A stretch of 64,000 nt of DNA from Xestospongia muta (Eukaryota; Porifera; Demospongiae; Haplosclerida; Petrosiidae). The position numbers and the translations under genes are program-made. The stretch lies in assembly GCA_963693285.1 (NCBI GenBank), contig OY848917.1:23194245-23258244 (forward strand), given 5' to 3'. Shown here one piece after another: positions 12,301 through 24,300 of the stretch; position 1 is the stretch's first letter, and every line of letters begins with the position of its first letter. The notes below the pieces were generated by a model, which made no database searches, was not told where the DNA came from, and worked only from the letters and a program-made list of their open reading frames with translations.

Positions 12301-15300
12301 TCTCCTAGCTTCCACAACAAATTTGCTGAGCCAGTAGTCGAGTTGATAATTTGTTGCGAGAACTAGGTGAACTGGCCGTTCTTGGAAGGAGTTAGGAAAT
12401 GCCGCTCGCCTATGACTGCTCTAGTCTTTCCAGACCTTAACTGCCTAGTTAGTATTGTGAGAGGTGTTTTTGGGAATGGAATTAGTTTTCGCTGCTTCCA
12501 CACTTTCGTCACTTTGAAAAGCGAAACGTTCACTGTTGGGTAGGGCTGAAGGAACTGCCGAGTAGCTAGCGACAATATCAGTCAAGGCGTGGTCAAATAA
12601 ATGGTTGTCTACCTGAGAAAGAATATAGTCCAACTCGTCTTCCATTTTGAATTTGCGTCGTTAGAATGAAAAAAATGTTGCTAGACGACCTTTATATAGC
12701 AGGTTTGTGTGTGATATTGTTGCCATGGCTGTATCAACCTCGTGAATCCCATGGAAACCTTTACCTCAGTATATAACCTATACTTAGAGGATGTTTTGTA
12801 ACATCTGTATTTTTTACTCTCTTGTGTAAGAAGAAATAGTGCTATCTGCTCTTATAGAGATATACTGTAAAAATATTCATGTTGTTTTGACAATAAAATA
12901 CTGCTGTTTTTGCAGCCAGAACAGCAACCACTTAGTATGCTATTTCAACAAAGAAGTTTTATTGTTAAATCAGCAGAAGTTTTGTTTCAATGATGAGGTT
13001 ATTGTCAAACTACAATCAACTTTAACAAAAGGAATAAATGAATATAACAAAGAGGTATGCAATTTCCAAAATGTTCACTTGAGGCTTGCTTGGTAGAGTC
13101 TATTAGATACTGCTGAGTAGACTGGTGAATGCTTTGTCATACTGTCTTTACACTTCTAACATAAAGAAATGCACAAAAAATATAGTAGTGGTAAAAGTTA
13201 CCATGTTAGAGGAAGGAATAGAGCGTGGACGAACATAAATTACACAATAAACTTAAATAAATACTCAATAAAATCATGGTACATAATCATATTAATTTTT
13301 ATAATTGTCACGTGTAGTTGAAATTAGAATGGCAGATGATTACGTTAACTTTTTTACGATCTGTGAAGTCAACATTGATAGTTTGATTTTCTTGAATGGA
13401 ATTGTAATCTGTGTAGAATTATGATTTGTGAAGTCAACATTGATAAATTACGATATGTGAAGTCAACATTGTAGTTCTTTTTTAACAAGATTTTTCTTTA
13501 AATGGCAGATGATTATGTTAACTTGTTTAATAAAATTATGATCTGTGACAACATTGATACTTCTATTTTCTGTCAAGTAGCTGGAAGATGGCTTCATCAA
13601 AGCAATTAGTTTCGACTACTAGTTCTTGCTCATCATTATGTAATTTTTGTTTGAGAACTGTCCTCAGAATCATAATAAGCACTATCATTGGCTGGTTTGA
13701 AAATGCACAATAAACAATGGTAAGGCTTAGGAGGCCATGAGGCTACCAAAAGTAAGGCCTAATAAATTATAACCAAAGTTTTAGCACCTATTCAAGTCCT
13801 AATTAACACGTCTACAGATTACATTAACAATGTCTTAAATGAGATCCAATGGGTCCTCCACAAGAGGAATAGGAGAGCGTCACCTGACACTTTTTGTCTG
13901 CACAACATGTACTGATGAGCCAGCTCTTTGTCCAGGAAATTGTTTTAAACTATATCACACAAAACAACCATATACTAACTAGTAACTATCAATATAAGTT
14001 AAAGCTATTTAAAGCAAATAAAAACTTACCGTGATCAACAGCAATCTTCCTCATTTTTCAACAATGTTTCACATAAACCACGCCTACTTTCAATATTTAA
14101 TAATTACAATAGTATCTCAAGATTTAAGGGTTAAGAATCTGGTCCAAAGACACTGACTGTCTCCATTTCCACTGGAGTAATGAGATGGAAGTGACTAAAA
14201 AATATTTACACTCTTCTTTCAAACTATATTCTAATTAAACCTTCTGTTTTTCTAAATTTTATTTTGTGAAGTTTTTAAAAATATTATTTTGTGAATTACT
14301 AAACTTTGAAAATGATAAAAGTAATGTGATCACAGTTATTCCTCTATTGTTTTATACTTTATCACACCATATGCAGCACATGTGTTCAGCACTTGTTGAA
14401 ACTCAAAAAGTGATTCTAAATTAGAGAGTCAAATTTTAAAAGTGATAAAAGCAATATGATCGCAGTTATTCCTCTATTGTTTTATACTTTATCACACCAT
14501 ATGCAGCACATGTGTTCAGCACTTGTTGAAACTCAAAAAGTGATTCTAAATTAGAGAGTCAATTTTGAAAGTGATGAAAGCAATATCATCACAGTTATTC
14601 CTCTATTGTTTTATACTTTATCACACCATATGCAGCACATGTGTTCAGCACTTGTTGAAACTCAAAAAGTGATTCTAAATTAGAGAGTCAATTTTGAAAG
14701 TGATAAAAGCAATATCATCACAGTTATTCCTCTATTGTTTTATACTTTATCACACCATATGCAGCACATGTGTTCAGCACTTGTTGAAACTCAAAAAGTG
14801 ATTCTAAATTAGAGAGTCAATTTTAAAAGTGATAAAAGCAATATGATCGCAGTTATTCCTCTATTGTTTTATACTTTATCACGCCATATGCAGCACATGT
14901 GTTCAGCACTTGTTGAAACTCAAAAAGTGATTCTAAATTAGAGAGTCAATTTTGAAAGTGATAAAAGTAATGTGATCACAGTTATTCCTCTATTGTTTTA
15001 TACTTTATCACGCCATATGCAGCACATGTGTTCAGCACTTGTTGAAACTCAAAAAGTGATTCTAAATAGTCAATTTTGAACGTGATAAAAGCAATATCAT
15101 CACAGTTATTCCTCTATAGTTTTATACTTTATCACACCATATGCAGCACATGTGTTCAGCACTTTTTCAATAGTAGGTAGTGTACTATTCATTATCTCAG
15201 CATTCCCATTGAAATATTGGATAATTTATATTGTACCTGGGTAATACCTGCAGATCTTTCACTAATGATTGTCTGCCAACTCTATTGCTTGGACTTTTCA

Positions 15301-18300
15301 TTGCATTCTTGTGAGGTCTTCCTCCCCAAATAAATAATGCTGCCAATGATTGTTGCTTGTTCCACATACAAGATGATCTTGAAGCATAGGTTTAAGTGTC
15401 TCGTTGAATCTGTAGTATTTAACTAACTTCTTCAACTCAGTGAGATGTGCAGAAATTGATTTACTCAATTTACGAGTTCTGGAATTAAACAGGTACTTTT
15501 TTACTGTTGCTCCAATGTAGCTGAGAGGAATTGCCCATGACTTGTCTGCTGCATCTTGGACATTGTTGCATGGAATATTGCTGTAGATGCTTCATATATC
15601 TCTCCTATTCTTTTTGATTACTGTCCAATTCTCCCAGGTGACCATGATTATCAGCAAGTTTTGAAACCCTTGTCATTGAATATGTGGTAATTTGAACCCT
15701 TATTAATGCTATAAATGCTAGTAAACTGGCTTCCACATTATTAAGAAAATATTTCTTTTCCACTCGTTAATTTAAATCGCACATGTGAAATCAGTCCAGC
15801 TGCATGTTTTAGCACTTCTAGTTCTATCGAGAGAAATGGCTACATTATTTAAGTATTTCAAGAAGCAGTCTCTTTCTACTAGCAACAAAGTTCAAGGGAC
15901 GTACTGGAAGTGAAATGGAATCCTTACTGCTGGAGAATGACTGTGACTCAGAGGATGATCTTTTTGCTGATATCGATCAATAGTAGATACTTAACATGCA
16001 CTACCTTAGTGCATGGTACAACATAACACAATTGCCAAGTGAACCTTGTCAACTTTGTGCCTGTGTGTGCGTGTGTGTCTGCATTATTTAAACAAGCGTT
16101 AATATTTCAATAGTTAAATTTTGGAAGTTCGCATTATTTTAACAGCGCATTTCCCCAATTACGGTATCATAAAAATGTCTAATTATGTTCAGTTTTTTTT
16201 GAAATGCAAGACAGTTGCATTAATTTCCTCAATTACAATATGCCCTTTTATGTAACAATGATGACAGTACAATTTAATTTATATTTTTTAGTAATTGATA
16301 TGACTGTAGATCCAAAAAGAGAGCACTAAAGTCAGGATTTATACTTCAGTTAGTGTTTAGGCTCCAATGTATGTTGTCTTGGCTACTGTATGGCATTTGT
16401 CTTGTATGAATTGGACTACTTATTTTGAAGTTATGCTTTGTCAAATTTGGTCACTTATTGTTTTTTATAAAGATGTACTTTTTAATTTTCCGTACACTCG
16501 TTTGTTCATATGAAATCACATGACTTTACCACAATACCTCATGTGATGTCAAAAGAGCATGGAGAAAATGGAGATCCAATAGAAGGTGGAGAGTGGGTAT
16601 GATCTTGACCTTCTTTTGGAATTTCTGTGCTTTTAGAACACTGTGGCTTGTAAGAGCATTGAATGCATTGGATGCATCAATACAGAGAATTCCTTCCATC
16701 TCACCGGAGTCATACAACTCTCTCACACAGTGAACAATGGCCTCACATGATGACTTTTGACCAGCACACAATTGTTGGCACCTAGTAATTTCTATAACAT
16801 CTTGTCTAATTACTGTCATTGCTGCTTTCCCAATCAACCTACGGCATACTTTGCCTACCCCAATCAGATGAACACCTGGGTCTTTACTTAACACTATCAG
16901 TCTACTCGCCATTAGTGCCTCAATTCCAGCTGGATCCACATAGTTTCTACACAATTTCCTTGCAATACTCGCAATTGACTCACACAGGTCTTCAGACTCT
17001 CTACCAAAGGATGAACACATTCTCTTCCAACTCGATGCATCCAAACCTGATGGTCCAGCAGCACCATCCATCTGCAAAATCATTCTTCTAATCAGAACAC
17101 CATTGATTTGTTCAAAGTTGACAGAATGCAGTTCATGATCTGAAGGAGGTGTTTCAGTCAATAAACAGTGAGCAGGAGAGACAGGTGCTGGATCAGGGTG
17201 TTTTTTAAATATAATATCTCGAACAGTACCCAAGGATGGATCAGAATCAGATAGTGGAGAAGAGAGAGAGAGAGGGTGACCTGCCTTGGAACCAGATTCA
17301 TTCAGAGCACGTAGAGCAGCTTTGACCTTACCATCAAACATAAAATGTGAGAAACTTAGAAGATCAGGTTTTTTCATAAAACGATGCCTGCTCCGAAACT
17401 GCTTCTGTATGGTGTTCCCTTCATTTAACAAATCAACAAATAAACCATCTTGCCATAATTTCAAGCGGTGTCCAAGAGCGGTGGCATACTCCTTAGCCTT
17501 AGAGATACGGTGGAGTTTTTGTAGAATGAGCAATGGAAATACGAGTCATATAATAAAATGGGTCAATACATATTTGTCATTTTCAAGCAAGAGAAATGAT
17601 TATTAATAGTTAGCAATATATGTTGTTGTCTTTTGTAATAATGTATTTGGATAATATTGTTTATACTTAAGTACTTTTTTGTTATACTATATTTTTCATT
17701 ACTTGTTTGTTTTTTCCAGAGACACCTATACGTACTGTAGTTGTATTTTGTGATGGACTGTTTGATGGAGAAAGCTACATCGTGTAAGTAACAAGTCTTT
17801 ATTATAATAATGATTGTTAGATTTCTACCTTCTCTAGTCATCCTCCTAGTGATAAAGTTACTCACAAAGTAGAGATACCTCTTTTTCCAGACAAAGACAT
17901 CTCATATGATCTTGACATTAAAACTTATGTAGGACAAGCAGGAAGGTAGAGTTGATAGTCACAATGATATCACTTAATCTTTAATCTTGAAAGTTTGTCA
18001 AGATTTATAATATTGTGATTAAAATTTATGAAAATTTAAGTTTCATAATGGATTAGATTTTTAATTTACTAATGGTGATATGAGTCAACTGTCTTTATTT
18101 GTTTATTGTGTAGCACTCAATTTCATGTTTTTGAGGCTACTAGAACACTAGTCAGGTTAGTTTATGAAATATGTTTGTACATGTAAGTAATGTTTTTATG
18201 GATATTGTCAAGAAGCTTTTTCTGGGGTGCTACAATTGTAGTAATTGTATCTCAGCAACCCAAAGTTAATTTTTGATGTATCAAAACACTAAAATTCAGA

Positions 18301-21300
18301 GGAGGGACTGCTTTATCTCCAAAACACAGCAACTTAAATCAACTGTCAGTGCAAAGTCACCAGTTTTCTTAAATTTGGTCCCCTCTATATACAAACACAT
18401 GCATATAGACTACATGGCCCAAAACAATTATAAGACTGCCTGGCACACTTCACCTATTTGGCAACAGCAGTTAGGAATTCTTTAATTGGAATTTTATTTT
18501 AATACCTTTAGATTCTCACTTTATGTTCCTTGTCCTTTGGATACTGAACCACGCCCACATGGTAGTATAGTTTTCCATGTAAATGAGAGACCAGAGAGAG
18601 TAAGTTATTTTGATGTTAACAAAGAAATAATAAGAGTATAGCAAAATTACAAGTGAAAAAGTCATCCTTTAATTGTTCTGGAAGATACTGACTTCACAGT
18701 GAAACACTGACTAGAGCTATAAAGATCATATCATTAGCAACAATGTCTTTGGAAGACTATAGCTATATTGTATTAGAACTGTAGACAGAGAAGCAATATT
18801 ATATATATATATATTGTATAGTAACTAGCAAATGAGTTGTGTGTACAGTTAATATGCTAAGTGAGTTGTACCATTATGTATCTATGTAAATAAGTCATTC
18901 CAATATTATACAATTTGAAACAATGTTGGGGTCACAAAGTGTTTTAATTGTGCATTTGTAATATAATAAATATTCACTTTAGATCAAGTCATGGCTGGAG
19001 AAAAGTTTCTTATATGGCATTGGACAAGAGATGGCAACCCAATCACCTTATTTAGAAGTGGCATATATGTCACTGAGAACTAGTACTCCTTTATTTATCA
19101 AAATGGAACAGGACAAAACTAATAAGGTCAATATACTGTATATATATTGTGAGGTAATAAATTTGTTATACAAGACTGTATGTCCTTAGTGCTACAAATG
19201 CAGTGTAGTATATGTATTACCAGGAGTAAAGGGAAGGAGTATCAAGCTACAATACATATAACTAAATGAAAGTTTGACACTCCTCCCTTGTTCATCCATT
19301 TCTGTTATTGTTATAGTCTTCACTTACTACTGTAGTCACCCATTAAATTTTACATTAAAATTAGTTATAATAACATTATGATGTATTTCTCATACTACAG
19401 ATTACTCTTACTACTGATGATATGGATTTAGCTGGTGATATCATACAATATATGGCTGATGATCTAGGCATTGAGGTATTAATAATATTACTAACTAATA
19501 CAATAATTGATTTAAATTAAGATCCTATGCAAACATTGAATTTCATTAATTCTTACCATGAGTGGTATGATGATCAGTGTGATTGACAATGCTTGAAGCT
19601 TCTTGCTATCTTGCTGTTCAGTATTTCTAACATTCTATAGCTATTAGTCTTCCACTGACACTGCTGCTAAGTACATGATCTTTGTAGCTCTACATAGCAT
19701 TTCACTGTGATGGCAGTATCTTCCAAAACAATAATTATAGGATAATAATTTCATTTAATTATTTTGTTTTAAAATTAGAGGATATTGCCTAATCGAGGAT
19801 GGCTGGTAGCCTTGGCGTTGTGGCAAAAGGAAGGAACACCTTGTAACTACTGCTTGTGGATGCATATAATTCAATAGATATGTTGTAAAATAGTATACTT
19901 TAGGAATCATTTGTCAACTATGACATCATTTTACCACAATGTTTGACTTTTTACAATGGCTACCTGTAACAGAAGCACATGAGTGTTGTGAAGCAACAGG
20001 AGGCAGTGTCCAACTCCCTAACTATCTGTTGTTAAATCAAGCCTTAGAGCCACATCCATCCATATATGGACATAACTGCTAAGTGTTTTGCATTTTAATA
20101 GCTATAGCTTGTGTAACCTTTTAGTTAGGTCCACTTTAAATAGCTAATGTTTATTTTTTTCTTAATTTAATTTCAAAGAAAATCCAAATAATGGATAGAG
20201 AGATATATCATAATCAGATTCACTTTCCATACTTACAGCATTAAGTTGAGTGGTTCTCCAGGTTGATTGCAGTGAAGACACCTAGAGTATTATATGTAAC
20301 ATAAATTTAATGCTGTAATCTTACCTACTTTTGAAAGAAAGTATATGAATCTGTAGCAACAGCTGAGGCCGGGGTACTCCTGTCCAAACTAGACATCTCA
20401 TCGTTATATTCAGGTGTGAGGTAACTCCAAAGTGTGTGTTTTAATGGGAGACACTTACAAAGCTATAAATGTTGCTTACTTGAAAAGTGACATGTGCACG
20501 TTTATCATATTTATGGATGTGCATGTTTTAATCTAAGTCTTTCTTGACCATCACTGTCCATTTCAAGTTCACTGAAAAAATTTCCTGCTTTACAAGCTTC
20601 AACTGGAGTGAGATGAGAAGAAGAATATGGGTATTTGACTTCCGCTAAACCAAATGAGTCTTTGCACGAAAGGTCATGAATGACTGCATCAGGTGATGCA
20701 CATAAACATAGATGTTCCTTACAGATAACAAAACCACATCTTGAAGTTTTTAAATCAATATGACCATGGTATTCACAACATCTTTAATCATAATACAATC
20801 AATAAGCAACAAGTGGTTCATCAAAATTAGTCAAATACATACATACATACACAATTAATGTCACTAACTATATCACTCAGTAAATTTGAAAATTTATGAT
20901 TTAAAATGTCATAACGATGACCTCGGCTTATTCCCTTTCAATTTGAATTCAATATTCGGCAATTCTTCTGGTTCTTTCAACATCAAAAGCACTCAACTGC
21001 TTTTGTGATCCAAATTGAGGTGGAACATTTACCAAAATTCCCTTTGAAGCAACATACTCTTGAATGTCAAACGCTCTATCAGCCATTATCATACCACCTT
21101 TTTCATGAATATCAATAAGTCCAGAGTTTTCCGTAATCCCTGATCAGATATGCGACCTCCCCACGCCTCAGAAACGAAACTCACCAACCCCAGATGGGGT
21201 GCATCCAACAAGGACTTGTTTTACCGATTTTTTACCAGAAATAAAGTGACATGAGCACACACGATCTCCATCCTTTGGCTCCCATGGCGACCCATCAGGA

Positions 21301-24300
21301 TTTATACGAGAAACAAAAGTGAGCCATTGTCTACGATGGTCTGAATCAGTTGGAAACCAATAAAATCGAATTCCCAAACCTCTAGAGTGGTGCTTGCTGC
21401 AGTTTACAACACAACATGTAGTTGGCATGCCTGTTAGTTGCCTACCATAATGGCATGTTCGGTATTATTATTATTATTTATGATTTTACAAAACAGTATA
21501 AGTGACAGATATAGATAGAAGAAATTATCAAACAGTGATGACTCACAAGACAAAATATGACTGTTTTGAAGGAATGCCGCAAGATCCGCTGACACCCATT
21601 GAATAAAAATTAAAATTATAATATGTAATGTACAAGTAATTAAGTGATTTCAGTTGTGAAAAGTGGACTTGACTGGAAATGTTTTGCACTTGCAACAAAG
21701 GCAAATAATGTGCAGAGAGCAGGGAAGAGAAGAATCAAAATTAGTTAAGAAATGTGTCCAAAAAATGCTCTTGAGATGTGCTTTGAGAACAGGATACGAG
21801 AGAGAAATATCAATTGGAGGAAGAAAATTTTATAGCCGAACTAACCTATTGAAATATGAGTGTTGTGAACTACTGGAAGAGAGATGACATGGAATAAGTC
21901 TAGAAATATCAATTGGAGTTAGCATTGGGAATGACGGATCTGGAGATTTGAGAGATTTCACAAAGAGAAGAATGTCAAACAGTTCAAATATGTACATTAG
22001 TGGAAGCAAGTGAAGATAAATTAGATGAGATTTGTAGTCAAGTGAGAAATCTCTGAGAATGAATTTAGTAGCACGGCGTTTGAATACGTTTGAGGACAAT
22101 AATATCTCTGATAAAACAAGGTCTTCACACTTGAGAACAGTATGTGATTTTGGAACGAACCAATGACAAATAGAGAAGCTTTTTAGCCTTTACTGAGGAT
22201 GAGAGGGAAAAGGTACGACGAATAAGGCCAAGTGTTTGATAGGCTTTAGATGAAATTTTTTCGTAGTGTTTATTCCGAGATAGGTCCGAGGAAAAGGTGA
22301 CGCCAAGGTCTTTGTTGTGAGTTGAAGTTGCAATAAGCTCTCCATTGAGATAATACGATGATAATATGGGAAATGAAGACCTTTTATAAAAGTGGATAAT
22401 AAGACACTTGAGTTTGTTAAACCTCAATTTGTTTTGAGAAGACCAGTTATACAGAGAACCACAGTTTGCTAAGAAGTATATCATGTGGAACAGTATCAAA
22501 CCCCTTACGGATATCTAGATAAACGGCATCAACTTGATGATGCTTGTGGAGTGCATTGGAAAGGAGGTCATAGTATGAAAGGAGTTGCTGGACAGTTGAT
22601 TGTTTTTTTGATGAAGCCAAATTGGGAAAGTGAGATGATGTGATTTAGAATAAAATCACTAACCTTATCGAATATGATTTTCTCCAAAACTTTTGAAATA
22701 GAGCAGAGAAGCGAGATGGTATGGTATGTGTGTGATGAGATGAGAACGCCATTCTGATGGAAGATATGACTGAGAGATACAAAGATTAAACAGATAATGT
22801 ATTGGTTCAACTATTGCAGTGGCTGCATGTTTGAGAATCAGAGGGGGAATACCATCACAACCCATAGCTTTGGTTGTAAAATATTTCTGTTTACTTCCAT
22901 GTCATTTGAAAAACGTCCATAGCACAACAGGTTTTGTGAACAATCTTACAAACAGTTGCCCTGCCCATTCTGAAGTTAAAAAACAAAGAAATTTGAAAAT
23001 TTCCCGTGACTAGATATCTTAAAGTAACTGCTAGTTCTCAGCAGGACTATTAGTAGCTGGTACCTTTGTACTGTCTATGTATAAAGTAAGGTCTCAACTT
23101 CTCCACCAAATCATCGAATAGTTTTTTAGACTTTCTCAAGTATTGAAAATGGGAGTCTGGGTCACCTAACCTCATCTCCTGAAGTTGGTTAATGTATTCA
23201 CTGAAATCCATTCTTAAGCTGTAGATCTTCTTCACCCAGAAGCGTTTTGGATGTCATTTTCTTTTGTATCTACACCAAAGCAAGGCTAACAACAGCAGCA
23301 CTTCTTTATCCACCGCATCCATTTTTTATGGGAGGATCAAACCCGTCCATTAATTAGCACAACTGCAGATGTTGTCGGTACAAATTTGAAAACATGAAGA
23401 TGCAATGTAATGCCAAACAGAATGACTACAGTTTGTAATACTTTCACAATGCTTCATGCCCTCATCACGTGATACAAATGAATATGTTTAAAATTATCAA
23501 ACATTAATGTATGAATATAATTAACTCCAACCTTCCTACATTATAAATGATTGAAATTGTAAATAAATGAATCATAGCGTTCAGCGTTTCGTTTGAAAAG
23601 AGAGACATTTATGACGACTACAGCTTTGTTTTTTACGTCCAGGACATCCATAAATTTTCTTACGTTTACAGAATTTGCAAATTAAGCAATCTTCAGCTAA
23701 ACAGCCAGAACAACTGCCACACCTTTTTGGACTTTTTGCTTACTAATGCTGGTGTATTGAGACTTTTATTCACACTCATAATGGCATTTGTTATTGAAAC
23801 TTCCTAGATATTAAAAATATGCATAATGTAAAAAGATCTCAGTACTTTTGTGAGTCTTGGTACTTTAACTCCAACCCTGTTACGAAACAAGACACAACTA
23901 TGCTTTCAACCGCTTGTTTTTTTTCCTTAGAGAGAGCACTAATTCTAATGAGAGAGAGTTTTTCCATATAGGTCTTGAGATCAGAATGTATTTGTGGGAG
24001 GCAACAAGAGACCTTCGCACTTTGGAATCTTGTCTAGAAAGTCTGAAACTATTTTCTTTACATTACTTAGCAATTCTTCAGCAAATGACAATTATATGGC
24101 TACTTTCTTAGCATGAACACAACTAGAAAGTTTGTTAATCTCTTCACAATTTCAGTTTTCAGAACGTATATGTGATATCGTTGATATCTTTTGCTTGCAG
24201 TTGCAAGTATAATAATAGAACTTTGAACAAAACTAATTCTCTTCTACTTTAACCAAAACAAAATGAACTATTTATACAAGAAATGAAACCAAAAAGGAAA

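Noticed and set aside
14305..15165. Evenly spaced repeats as a CRISPR array
   Set aside because: The whole 129-bp unit is repeated without unique spacers, and the context is an animal intron.
17563..17865. A 100-codon minus-strand ORF
   Set aside because: It lies across BBS2 exons and their intron on the other strand and shows no motif.
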